Of a stretch of 64,000 nt of DNA, positions 10,611 through 22,388 are shown piece after piece. Numbering within the stretch: the stretch's first letter is position 1; each line of letters starts with the position of its first letter. Position numbers and translations under genes: made by a program. The stretch is from Mortierella sp. BCC40632. Lineage: Eukaryota; Mortierellomycota; Mortierellomycetes; Mortierellales; Mortierellaceae. The stretch spans positions 1,914,501 to 1,978,500 of the forward strand of contig WAEK01000010.1 in assembly GCA_011634665.1 (NCBI GenBank), in the 5' to 3' direction. The notes beneath the pieces are model-generated. The model made no database searches and had not been told where the DNA came from. It worked only from the letters and a program-made list of their open reading frames with translations.

Positions 10611-12699
10611 CTATGGACTAAGGGGTACGGCTCGAGGCTCCTTGCGAGGACGAGTCGGTGATGTGGGAGACATGTTGCCAATCTCAGCTTTGCCATAATT
10701 ATAATGGGTTGATCGAGGTGCAGCGTCGAGTACAAAATCGTATTGGCCAGAACGTGCTGTGGGTGATTGAGGTAGACGAGGGGTCGCAGATCCAAAGGAG
10801 GGACTATCGTGGCCCGGACGGATCGGTGACTGAGCTCGGAACTGATTGTAGGACGATGGGCTAGTAGGCGAATGAGGAGGAGAAGAGAAACTGACCGAAT
10901 TACTTGGTTGCTGTCTTGCATAGGCAGTCGAAGCAGACGAGGAGGAGGCCATGGCTGAGAAGCTTTGGGTGGAGCCGGGATTGTTCTTTGGTTGGTAGGC
11001 CTCTGGATTGTCGTACATGTTCTTGTAGGCATTCATCTGTGCAATATCCGAAGCATCATGGCGAGTAAGTGGATATGTGTCCTTGTATGAGCTATAGCTG
11101 GTTACACGCTCGAGCTCCATGGTGTCCGTCACTGCCTGGTCGTTCGAACTGGCGCCAGCGCCAGGATTAGGGGGCTTGTAAGGAATGAGACTGCTGGGTC
11201 TGTCGTTTTGATAGTCGCCATCTTTGTTGCTGTTGCCTTGGTATTGTGGTTGAGCACGGCTGTTGGATGGGGCTGTTCTTGAGAGAGAACCACCTCCATT
11301 GGAGGATCCAAAGACACTGCCGACGCCTGATCGACGCGGGTAAAAGATCATAACCAAAGTGACCCAGACAATAAATTCGAAAAAGTTGAGGTTGGTCACC
11401 AACAGATCGCTTGCAAATTTGTTGTGTGCAAACCTTGGGTTCGGAGTAAGACCGTCAGCCGAGGCAATACCGAGCATTAGACCCGAGCCGAGCATTGCAG
11501 TCGAGAGGATCAGGTTCTATTCGGAATAATGAAAAAAAAAAGAGAGAGAGAGAGACAGAGTGAGAAAACGGCATAAGGCGAATTTAGCAAGCGGAGAAAA
11601 GGTCGTAAAAGGAGAGCTAGCGAAGACACGTGTTGCATCGGGTCGAGTACGCACCATATCCTTAAAGTACTCAAGCTTTTCCACGACCCCTTGGGTGCTC
11701 TCGCTAATGGTAAGCATGGCGACCTTGAGCAGGGACTTGAACCGAAAATGGGTCCTCATGCCAAGGAATGCGATAATGAGAAGTGCTGAACTAAAGGCCA
11801 TCTGCGGAGCAGCCTCACGGACGGCAAGGTTGCCACGGAAAATAAACTGGATCAGCGGGAAGACAACGATCACCATAACTGAAAAGACGATATTGACGCG
11901 GAACTCGAAGCTAGACATGAACGAGGTCTTGGTCACGGATTTGGAAATATAGTGGTAAAAGGCCTGAAGCAGGAAAAAAATACTCGTCAATAGCGCCATG
12001 GCGCATGCGAGGATGTAATCGAGCATGTTTGCCCGGTCTTGGTTGACGGGGGCCCAAAAGGGCGATGGCCGGTTAATGATATCGCCTGTTTGCTCGTTCT
12101 TCCAGAAGCCCTCTTCGTACTTGATCATGGCACACCCAATATCGTACCTGGATGGCGGAGCAAAAGGGGACACAGAGGGATAATCATAAATTAAGGCCTG
12201 GGTGAGTGAACAGAGTTCCAATGGTACAACAATACACAACACCACACACAGAGGGCATTCTCATATGCTTTTTGTACCACTCCCATTGTTACAACGAAGA
12301 GCGGGGCCTATCAGGCTTGGGAGGACAAGTGCAATTCCCTGGACGACACTGATGTGCTATTGGGCGGCGGCGAGAATATGGGCCTACCCACATGCAGTGA
12401 GGCGTCCATTGTAAAAGGGAGAGAGCACAAAAAAGACCACCGTTGCTCTGGCCACAGAGGAGGGAGAGAGGAGGGGTTAAGGAGAGCATAGAAGCGAAAG
12501 AGCCAACTTACACCATGTGTAGAGGAATAGCCATTAGTAAGAGTAAGGTGACGATGCTCCGGAGCTCAAAGCGCATGATACGTCGAAAGTTCATGGCCGC
12601 GAATCGGTCATAGTGGAAGACATATCCCAAGAACCAGACGTAGAACCAGCCATTGGCAACTGCACGCTGAATGAATGAGTAATCTGAGAGATGGGTCAT
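10611..12699 (-). CDS. Seven-helix membrane protein with long disordered tail, paralogue 1
   Basis: Exons 12699-12512, 12147-11655 and 11516-10611 give 528 aa. Donors are GTAAGT and GTGCGT; all phases agree. Hydrophobic segments: two in exon 1 (WFYVWFLGYVF; SIVTLLLLMAIPLHMV), three in exon 2 (ILACAMALLTSIFFLL; NIVFSVMVIVVFPLIQFIF; SSALLIIAFLGM) and two at the start of exon 3 (about 228-248 and 265-285), i.e. seven. The remaining ~240 residues are Ser/Pro/Gln/Asn-rich and probably cytosolic. I do not recognise a named family; receptor or sensor function is only suggested by topology. Its neighbour 14566-17689 is a clear tandem paralogue with the same first exon length (188 bp) and second exon length (493 bp). 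Confidence 0.85.
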
Positions 12700-13304
12700 T
12701 GTCTACTGAGAGACGAGGTTCGGAGATGTCGAGGCTGAGTTCTGTTGAAAATAAAGTGAGAATGGTCAATGGCGATACTGTAGAAAGAGTATAAAGGGGA
12801 TGCAGATCGGAGGCTGGCGAATAGGTCGAGCGTCAAGGTTGGAGGAAGAGAAAATATCGTGCAATGGTATATATGGTCTTAGATAGCGGACATTAGTGTG
12901 TTGTTGCCAGGGGTAGGAGTGGTGAAGAGGCTGTGTGCGAAGGAGACGGATACAGGGACAGGAGGAGTGATGGGGGTGTTGAAGTGGAGTTGAGTGAGAG
13001 AGTTGTAAGAGAGAAACGAAAGGAGGGGGGGGGAAGAAGATGGGAAAGAGGGAAAGAGGGAGAGAGGGAGAAAGGGGAGAGAGGGAAGGAGAGAGGGAAG
13101 GAGAGAGGGAGAGGGGTTTGAGAAGAGGAGAGAGAGCAAAAGAAGACAAAAGAGAAAAAGATGAAAAAGAAAAGACAAGACGAATATGAGGAACATTTGT
13201 CGGCATTCGATGGGTGGACAGCGAGATGAGCAATGGTCTGAACACTGGCTCTGGCGTGTCTCCGATCGCAGCTCAGCTCAGCGCCTGAGGGGAGAGGGGG
13301 GGGG

Positions 13305-13347
<43 letters not shown>

Positions 13348-14565
13348 AGGCAGGAGAAAGAGAGTAGAGAGAAAGAGTCAGATCCAACAGGACAGGACAG
13401 GTGGAGGAACAAGTTGAGCTGTGGAGAGAGAGGCCAGACCGGGAGACGGCCAAGCGGAGTCGTGTCTGAGAGGCGCGCAAGACTTCCTTTTGTGAGATCG
13501 TTGCTTGGGCGTCGAGGAAGGTTGAAAACCCGGATGATAGGGAGAGAGAGAAGGAAGTAGAGAGAAGACCGGGAACAAATCGAGAGCAGATGGTCGCAGA
13601 CAGACAGGCAATAACAAAGCGTCTCTGTTGTCACGGCTGTCCACAACAGCAATGAATTGCTGCAAGTGCAAGACACCATGACGGATGCAGGGTCGTTTAC
13701 TTCTCAAAACTTGGCTTGCTTCTGCGATCGGGTGTTTCCTTGTTCAGTGTTGTATTAAAGTTTGTTGCCGAGAGCACACCCAAAGCAGCTCTCAACTCTC
13801 CACAACCCATTGGCTCAGACACCGATGACCATGGAGACGGGGGAGGATGGAGAAAGAAAACAAGAAAAAGTGAGAAAGAAAGAGAGAGCGTTGGAGAAGG
13901 GAAAGACACAGTATGAGACCACAGACAAATAGGCGGTCAAATGTCGCATGGCAAGAAAAGAGCAACAGGGCCTCACGATGGGCAACGGGTCTGCGCTCAA
14001 AATTACGACTTTTGAAGGGGAAAAGGGTGGTGAATGTGAAAAGAGAATTCAAAGGTCCTACTAGACCTTCCCGAGATTCTGCAGCGGGCAGGGAAGGGGA
14101 ACAAACCTCGGTAGGGGTTGTCGGGCTATCAATCCTAACAAAAAAAAAAAAAAAAACGGGGCAGATGGTCTCAATGTAGCCCGAGGATTATTTCTAACAC
14201 CTTCCATTACTCTTTTTCCAACAAGGACAAGGGAAGGGAGGTGGAGCATAGGGTCTAGGCATTCTTAACCAGTGAGAGAGCTTGTTGTCGCCTCGTTCAT
14301 ACCACAACTCTACAGGTGCTAAAAATGAAGGCTCGGTCACGATCGAGAACGCCCAGATGATTATTGGACTCAAATAAAGACACAAAGAACACAAACAAAA
14401 GAACACACAGCTATGTGGGCTATTGTAGTAGAAAGACTCAAACTTTAGTGGAAGCTAATCGAAATCGTGCCAGTAGGAACGGAATACTAGATGGGGAGAA
14501 ATGTAAACAAAAAAGAAGAGCTAAGGAAGGGAGAGCGAGCTTCATACTCCAATACGCGCGCAGAG
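12700..14565. other. Intergenic between the 7-helix paralogues
   Basis: Upstream region of paralogue 1. Plus-strand GA-rich sequence at about 13015-13140 is CT-rich on the coding strand; a (GT)n tract lies at about 13306-13345. All open frames here run through low-complexity sequence (His/Thr, Ser/Leu/Phe) and have no family resemblance. Confidence 0.5.
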
Positions 14566-17500
14566 TTACTGTTTGCGTGGAGAGATAGGCCGGGGAAACT
14601 CTTGAACAGGTACAATCGGCGAATCGTCTTTTCCAACGCCATCATAAAAGCTACCATAGGGCGCCGAGTCAGGTGCCGAGTACGTCGTCAAGGCTGCAGA
14701 GTGCATGGAATCAACGCTCTGGATATAGGCCAGCTGGATCACACTTAGGTCATCGCTATCCGTGCTAGACCGACGCACGAACGCGCCTGTAGGTACTGTT
14801 GGGAGCGACTCTCCACGTGTGTGCGTGTACATCTTGTTTATGCGAGAGCCTAGCGGCTGCTGACTCGAGGTCTCATCGATTCCGACACCATACTGGAGGT
14901 GATTGGCCCATTGACTGGATTCTTCATCCAACGAAGCATAGCCTCGCGGGTAGTATTCTACAGGGGTATAGCCCTGTTGGCTCTGTCGGTGGTCTGCCAA
15001 AAGGGAGAACTGGCTGCTATTACTCATTGTGCGCTGATGTCCGTCATGCTGGGGTTGTTGGTGTTGTCGGTTTTGTGTGCGAGGCGGGATATATAGGTGG
15101 ACGGCAGGAGGTGGTGGACGGATTGGGGCAGCCATAGAGTCATTAGAAAACTGTACAGAGGTGTTATCGTTGCGGTTGTCGTTACGGCTGTCATTACGGC
15201 TGTCATTACGATTGTCATTACGAGGGTTGTTATGGGTATCATGAGTGGCATTAGTGTCACGCTTAGAGTCATTATTCTGCTCCTTTTGCTGTTTCCTCTG
15301 AGCCTTGGCTAATGCTTCGTGGTAGTAGAGAGTGCGAGTCTCCAGTTCGGGTGTCTTGTCGGATGGCTGAAGGTTTGAGGATGGGCTCAGTGCATTCGAA
15401 TCATGAGGTTGCTGTTGTGGAGGGGGAGGAGAACTGGGCATGCTGATTGAGATGTGCTTGTTGCCACTACTAAAGCTGCGGTGGTGGGAGGCCTTGCGGC
15501 TGCTCCAAGACTTTTCCACTGGTGATTGGGGAGCACTGGCATCATGGGGGCGGACCTCGTTGAAACGAGGCAGGGCGCCCTCGTAAGTGCCTGCGCGGTG
15601 GGCGCTGGATCCATTATTTGACGAGCCAAAGGGCGAACTAAGGCCAGTCTTACGCGGGTAAAAGATGAGCGTAAGCGTTACCCTAGAGGGGACGAGGCAC
15701 GAGACGGGTCAAGGGCGGTGGTTAGGACGGGGGAAGTGGGAGAATCATGTCTGCATGGACATAAGGTAATCGCAGAGACTCCTCGGATGCATGCCTTACC
15801 AGATAATAAATTCGAAGAAATTGAGGTTGGTGATCAACAGGTCAGACGCAAACTTGTTGGTTGCAATGATAGGAGTCGAAAGCAGCCCATCGGCCGAAGT
15901 GATTCCCAAGGAGAGGGCGCAGACAAAGAGACTGAACGTCAGGATAGTGTTCTATTGGAGTGGGACAAGGTCCGATATGCAAGCACGAGCCACCCATGGA
16001 CAGATCCCGAGGGACAGACAGGAACAGACAGGGACAGAAAGAGAAAAGGGAAAGAGAGAAATGGACAAAATGGTGAGTGACGGTCATTCCAAAATTAGTT
16101 TCTTGGACTTTTGATTCTGTTGCGCCTCCCTTGTGCTCTCAGGTCGACCATGATGCCGTCAGCGCAAAGGGATGCTGCATGCGTCACGTCGCACAATGCC
16201 TAGTCCAGCCTCCCACCACACACCACCACACCTCCCCTCCCCCCCAAAAAACGTGATTGCAAGCAGATGCATACCATATCCTTGAAGTACTCGAGCTTGT
16301 ACAGTACGTTTAGTGTTGTCTCGTTCATGATCTCTCGCGCATTCCGGATAAGTGCCACCAATCGAAAGTGAGTCCTCACGCCGAGCACACCTGTAATAAA
16401 CATAAGGCCACTAAAGATCATTTGTGGCACTGATTCACGGTATTGGTGGTTCTCACGGAAGAGGTATTGGACCGTGGGGAAGATGGCTACAGCAAAGCAT
16501 GAGGCTGCAATGTTAAGCTTGAACTCGAAACTGGACATAAACGAGGTCCGTGTGACAGACTTGGAGATGTAAGACCAGAATGCCAACAAAAGGAAGAAGA
16601 TGCAGTTCTGGAAGGCGAGTGCACATGCGAGTGTGTAGTAGAGTGGCCCAACATGTTCAACATCTGAGGCACTCCAGGCTTGTGCGGGCTTGGCTGTGAT
16701 CTTTTGGGTTCGTGGGTCAACCCAGAAACCCTCCATGTACTTTAGGCGTGCACTGCCAATCTCGTATCTATTAGCCCATTGTCCCAGCGGAAGAAAAGGT
16801 TAGTCAAGGGCTGAGAATAAATACTAATACCGGGAAGAAGGAGGGAAGGGGGTTGAAGTTGAAGGAGGGGGAGGGAGGGAGAAAGGGAATGAGTGAGGCG
16901 CAAACAGGCCATGGTCGAGCAATCGATACGCGGGGACATGAGATCCATTGGTTGAGAATGGCGCCGAGGAAAAAAAGGCGGGAGAAAGACCGTATGGCGT
17001 CCTGCATGCGGCGTAGTCATGCAACCATGTATTACCAGTCGAAGGGAGATTGGGGGGGGATGTGGACGGGAAGGATGCACGGAATAGTGGATGGTCGGAT
17101 GATCCGACAAGCGAGAAACTTCCGTGTGCGAGGCCATTTGACTCAGAGTTGTACAAAGTTGGATCGCGTAATGGTCGATGGACGAGTCGCGCGCGAGCAC
17201 CTTGCTGACTCAAAGCAGTCGGACGCACTGTCCCCACGGAGGAATAGAGTCCTCACAACTAGCGTCAGAGCCGTTGTCGCGTCTGCCGTGCCGTAAGCAG
17301 GACATGAAATGAGCCCGTTGCGATCGGGACTACCCCGTCGTGGCGGGAGCAAGGGTAGCAATGGTGGGGCAGAAACTGCGAGACGGAGAGGAGTATTAAG
17401 GAGTGGGGGGGGGGGAAAGGAGTGCCTTGCGAGGGTAATAGGTATTGGTGGAGGTGGTGGAAGAAGAGATACTGGTGGTGGAGGAGATAACTTTCACTTA

Positions 17501-17689
17501 CGCGAGCTGAAGGCCAAGAGCAATCAGGATGAGCAGAGTCACTACGCTGCGAAGTTCAAATCGCAGTAGCCGCCTCAACCGGAAGGCCTCGAAGCGGTCC
17601 CACCGGTAGACATAGACGATGAACCATCCGTAAAACCAAGATGTACTGACGGCTCGCTGGATGTATGAGAGGTCTGAGAGGTGTGTCAT
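14566..17689 (-). CDS. Seven-helix membrane protein with long disordered tail, paralogue 2
   Basis: Exons 17689-17502, 16767-16275, 15951-15800 and 15682-14566 give 649 aa. Exons 1 and 2 have exactly the lengths seen in paralogue 1, and the splice phases match. An additional intron splits the seventh helix just after FFEFIIW, where paralogue 1 is continuous. Shared blocks include MTHLSD, FELRS+VTLL, KYxEGFW, YISKSVTxTSFMSSFEF, MxTHFR or VRTHFR, LEYFKDM and NKFASDLLxTNLNFFEFI. The tail (~365 residues) is longer than in paralogue 1 and contains a repeated Asn/Asp/Arg stretch (about 15160-15240) and Gln/His-rich segments. Function unknown; tandem duplication followed by tail divergence is the simplest history. 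Confidence 0.85.
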
Positions 17690-17975
17690 GGTTGACTAGA
17701 GTGTATAGTGTATGGATGTAGCTTCGCTGTGTATGTACTTGATTGCTGCACAGCTAGCAGCAGTTTTTTTTTTTTTTTTTTTTTTTAATCCTAGTTTTTT
17801 AGGAGTGCCGAGAGTACCGGTTCGAACAAGAGCAAAGAGTTGCTGAGAAGAGGGGAACTTGCTGAGAAGAGTGCCGAAACTGGGTCCGAGTATGTACAGG
17901 AAAAAATTAAAGTCGAGTAGCGGACAGAGATGGCAATGCCAACGGAAGAGGAGGGAGAGTGGGCGAAAGAGAGAG

Positions 17976-18016
<41 letters not shown>

Positions 18017-18399
18017 GCGGGAGACGGTGATGTGATTAAGAAAAAGTAGGTTATTAAGGGCGTTCAGGCGAGCAAGGTGGTATAGACAAGTTTGGGGGGA
18101 GTGTTGGCATGTCCTCTTCGTTTTATAGTGCATTCTCTCCCGAGGGTTCTCCGTGGAAGAGGGCTGAGAGGTCTGAGAGGTCTGGGTGGGTCGACTGATG
18201 CAGGCGAAGTAAACAATGCTGCATGCCCACGTCTGCGATCCAAAGGTCACAGAGGTATGGAGGTTATGGTTCCCTCCGTCCCTACAGCTGCCCTATGCGT
18301 GCAGCCACCTCAAAGCGCTCTTTGAAAGTGATAATTTTGGCGATGACTGTCGTCGTCCTGCATGGTCGAATGAGTTTAGGCCGTCCTGGTGGACGACTC
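17690..18399. other. Upstream region of paralogue 2
   Basis: Contains a T run (17765-17786) and a plus-strand GA microsatellite at about 17968-18013, CT-rich on the paralogue 2 coding strand and about 300 bp upstream of its start. No other gene supported. Confidence 0.45.
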
Positions 18400-18900
18400 C
18401 TGCGGTATGGGGAATGGGTCATTAAACTCCTGGCCTGGTGGGTTTTGCACCTGATTCGACTGTTGCACAGGTCATTGCCACCTCACTGTGTCTGCTCTTG
18501 AGTAACATAATTCAGGCAACCATTTGTGGAGGGAATAATGTTGGTGGTTTGTTTGTCACCGGTGGACACGGACACGAACAAACATTTATGTAGCTCCAGC
18601 ACCGTATGGAGGAAAAGGTTGCCCGATGGTAATTTACCTTGTGTAGCAGGCCGCCTCCATATACGATATTAGGTGCCACGGGTATCTCCACTTGCACATT
18701 GCTCTGGCCACTGTCGCCGAGCATTCGATTGGCCTAGACGTTTGAGTTTAGAACACTCGCTGCTCGTAAGTCTGTTGAGCGAGCACAAGCATCTAATGAT
18801 CCATCTCAACACGCGTATCCTTGAGCAGTAGGCAGGGGTCAACGTCTGCAAGCGAAACAATAATGCATATAAACTAACGGCCAATTGTTGTCAACAGCAG
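18400..18900 (-). pseudogene. Possible decayed exons of an unidentified protein
   Basis: On the minus strand, about 18830-18740 reads DVDPCLLLKDTRVEMDH, a stop, then MLVLAQQTYEQRVF, another stop. From 18735 ANRMLGDSGQSNVQVEIPVAP and VYGGGLLHK are open to a possible GTAAAT donor. About 18472-18405 reads SNQVQNPPGQEF and DPFPIPQESS before a stop. These look like coding sequence by composition, but stops interrupt the chain and no start or family could be found. It could instead be the 3' exons of a poorly resolved gene. Confidence 0.25.
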
Positions 18901-19436
18901 GCTCAAGTTTTTCCTTGTTCTTGTAACAGATCCTGGAATCGGGTAGCAAGATTCATTGAGAAATTGATCACGCGCAGGGAAAGAGCGTAAAGTCAGGTTG
19001 CATTAAGAAGAGTTCAGCCGGCGTCGAGTTGGTATCGAGTTTCATCTTAATAGCTATGCCGGGCAGTGTGGCCGGACAGTTTTTATAGCGTTAATGGAGA
19101 GCATAAACACTCTGACACTCGTCGCATACTCTTTTGCGTACTTGTGTTTATTCAGGTCTTCCAGTTATTTTCATCTTCAAGATCCTAAATGAGCAAGCAT
19201 CAATCCTCTGGACTCCTCTTCGAGTAGGATAATCTGCCTATCGAACGAAAATGTATTCCAGCCAATGACTGAGAGCACCGGACAGTTTCAGGAGCATGGC
19301 TCGAGGGTAAGATAGTCTTCAATGGATCGACACAGCCGGCATCAAACAATTGCACTATTAACAACTTCCAGAAAACGAAGAGAGTTTAATGTGTTTCTTT
19401 AGGATGATTATCTACATGCGATGTTCAGCCTATTTA
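18901..19436. other. Intergenic downstream of panB
   Basis: No supported gene. A minus-strand fragment near 19050-18960 (NSTPAELF) faintly recalls retroelement integrase tails, too short to call. Confidence 0.3.
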
Positions 19437-21131
19437 TCACTGTTGGCCGTCTGCGACATGCACTTTATCGGCGACGGCTTTGTCTGCATTCATGAATTGC
19501 TGGAACCGATTCAGCTCCTCTTGTGGCATGGGATACGTATGCTCCTCAGCAGGGAATGTCCTCGACTTGACATCAGCACTAAACTCCTTGAGAGCGCCAA
19601 CAATCTCGTCTGCCAACGACCGATATGTCTTGCAGAACCGAGGCACGCGTCCATAGAGACCCAGCATGTCTTGCTGTACTAGAACTTGGCCTGAGCATCC
19701 TGCACCCGCACCAATGCCGATGGTTGGGATTGAAAGCACATTTGTGATGTGTGTCGCTACTGGAGCCGGCACGGCTTCGAGAACGATTGCGAAGCAGCCA
19801 GCTTTCTGGAGCGCCAGTGCGTCCTCAATCATGGCTCGAGCTTTGGCAACTGATTTGCCCTGAACCTTGTACCCGCCGAGACTTGCTTGTCGTTGAGGGG
19901 TCAGTCCGATATGACCGAGGACAGGGATGCCAACCTTGGTCAATTGAGCAATCGTTGAGGCCATTTCTTTTCCTCCTTCAAGTTTTACGGCTTCGACTTT
20001 GCCTTCCTTTAGCATTCGGACAGCATTATTGACAGCTTGATCCGCATTCGTTTCGTATGTGCCAAAGGGCATGTCTGCAACAAGAAAGCTTGAGCGTGTG
20101 CCCCGCGCGACAGCACGGCAATGGTGCAGCATCTCCTCGAGGGTGACCTCAGACGTGGATGTGTACCCGAGGGCGACCATGGCCAGCGAGTCGCCGACAA
20201 GCGTCATGTCAATCCCGGCCTTGTCGACAAGAGTACCCGTTGGATAATCGTGTGCAGTCATGACCGTGATAGGTTCTTGTCGCTTGTAGAGTTTTCGCAG
20301 GGTTGCTAGAGTGACCTTTGGACGGACTAGAGGGTGTATAGAGGGGAGAAGGAAGGTGGTGGTTAGAGAATGAGGCACCACGACGTGACTCTGGAGGATT
20401 TAGGCTTAGTTCAGATACACTCCATAGGTCAGGAGCCCCACGTGTATCGTGGGCTTGGCGCAATGGCCAACTTGGCTTTGACAGATCGCGCGCTGATCCA
20501 GGTAGATCTCTGTGTTTGAATTCTATGTTTGGCGGTGGAATGTGTTGTGCCTGGAACTCTGTCGAGAAGAGACAGAGAGAAGACAGAGAAAAGAGAGAGG
20601 GAAGAGAGAGAGAGAGGAGAGAGAAAGGCGGGCCAGAACTCTGTTTGGTATGGACATTGGCAGGAATATCCTCTGTCTGGGTCAGCAGGGCTGGGGGGAG
20701 GGAAGAACACCGGGAAGGTGGGTGGGTGTCTTTCTTGCGCACATGGGAGAGAAGCAGTACAACTTGTCCCTGTGGGCACTCTTGTCTGTCTCTTGTGTTG
20801 CGCTTTTCCGCGCAAGTGAGGACACACACAAAGGGGCGAGTCTTTTTTTGGACGTACCGTGGAGGAACTCTCCCTCAGCGGGCCGAGTACTGTAGTTACG
20901 CTGCACCTGCACCCCCGCCATTCTTGGAAGGCAGCGGGCCGCGGTCAGTGGGAGGGCGAGCGACGAAAAGGGAGCGGCCGAGACCGCAGCGACTCCAGGT
21001 CGTGAAGACAACGAGGCGGAAAACGACGACGGCCGCAGGGCAGCTTGGCGACTGACAGGACCCAGGGCAGACGGACATGCTGTGGCAGCCTTGGTTCGGA
21101 CTTGAGTGATCAATCTTGCGGACAGAGTCAT
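19437..21131 (-). CDS. panB: 3-methyl-2-oxobutanoate hydroxymethyltransferase, mitochondrial
   Basis: Ketopantoate hydroxymethyltransferase (EC 2.1.2.11), the first committed step of pantothenate and coenzyme A synthesis; it adds a hydroxymethyl group from methylenetetrahydrofolate to 2-oxoisovalerate. Exons 21131-20858 and 20326-19437 (donor GTACGT, phase 1) give 387 aa. An upstream TTG at 21167 is in frame but the ATG at 21131 is preferred. Residues 1 to about 85 are rich in Ser, Ala and Arg with few acids: a mitochondrial presequence. The catalytic core follows: VMTAHDYPTG, LVGDSLAMVALG (metal-ligand Asp), VADMPFGTYE (second Asp), VKLEGG, GHIGLTPQ, and FAIVLEAVP (catalytic Glu). Core length is normal for PanB. 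A CT tract lies about 45 bp upstream on the coding strand. Confidence 0.95.
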
Positions 21132-21838
21132 GGTGAGTCGAAAGGACAGCGTGGACGAAAGGAGCAAGAGAAAGAGAGAGAGAGAGAGAAGGTGAGAGTG
21201 CGTGTGTTGAATGCAGAAAGACCAGCGAAGAGCAAGCGAGCCGGAGAAAGTGAGCGAGAAAAAAAGAGGAGCAGAGGTCCGTTGTTTGCTTTATAGTGGG
21301 CCCCCGGACGAATGGGATGACCTGGCCGATGGCGAGCAATGGCATCTCACCATCGGCCGATCCGAGGCTGGCACCCCGCTCATCAGAAGTGCACCCAAGG
21401 CCAGGCCTTGTTCTCTTTCAAGTGAGAAAGTGTTTGTTCAAAGGCGGGCGGCGGGCGCAATTCAAGTGCATTTCAGCCAATCGACCGCGGAATGACAATG
21501 GCCTGACCGACCGCGCGGCCGTCGGTCTTCTCGCTGGCCACTTTTCTCTCTTATCGTCTGTGCAGCCTTCGGCTCTTTGTCCATTTTAGGATTGCACCGC
21601 TCCCAGGCGAGGCCAGTGTGATCCTCTCTATTCTGCTGGTCTGCCAGCGTGCCAGCGTGCCAGCGTGCTGGTTTGTTGGTATACCCCAGCACATGCTACT
21701 CATCATTATTGTAAAAGGGTGCCAGGGCTGAGTGCCAGACTGGAGAGGGAGAATGGGTTAGGAAGAGAGGTTGAAACTTGAGGAAGTTACCGCTCCCTAT
21801 GGGTACCAGTCGCATTGAGCTGGATGCCAGCCATAGTT

Positions 21839-21932
<94 letters not shown>

Positions 21933-22388
21933 CCTTGCTCTTCTGGTTTGCATTCAGACAGGGCCTTTTGCGCAGGACTCAATTTTGCATTCCTCTGGTC
22001 TGGACTTTACACTCTCCGCTCTCTGCCCACTCTTTTCTCACGTTTTGTCCTATTTGCTCCGGTATATTGTCCCCCAAGGATGCAGTCTCTGTTACCCCAC
22101 TCCCCCATTCTCATCCCACTCACTCACTCACTCAAAAAAAAAAAAAAAAAAAAAAAAGTACGGGGTATATGATCGACAAGAACAGCTTCACTGTGCTTCG
22201 GCTTCCAGCAAGAATGGATCTCACCTTTTTATTGGGGCAGCCGTCCTTTGGCACTACTTTACATAACCCTTACTTTCCTTCTCCTCTCGCCCCCTGCCCC
22301 CTCCCTTGCTAACCTAGTCATTCTTGTGCATTCAGCGTGGGTCCCTTCAGTCTTTACTTATACCATTGTTGTACTCCATCGCTTATGC
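21132..22388. other. Intergenic with long CT microsatellite
   Basis: The first ~170 bp is GA-rich on the plus strand (panB leader). A (CT)n tract of about 45 units lies at 21840-21930 and a poly(A) run at about 22134-22157. Nothing else could be supported. Confidence 0.5.
21840..21930. repeat. (CT)n microsatellite, about 45 units
   Basis: Uninterrupted CT dinucleotide run between panB and the 3' end of the FHIP gene. Frames through it give only Leu/Ser or Arg/Glu repeats. Confidence 0.97.

Noticed and set aside
18900..19300. Short NSTPAELF-type peptide recalling retroelement integrase
   Set aside because: Eight residues are not enough evidence and nothing else of an integrase is seen.
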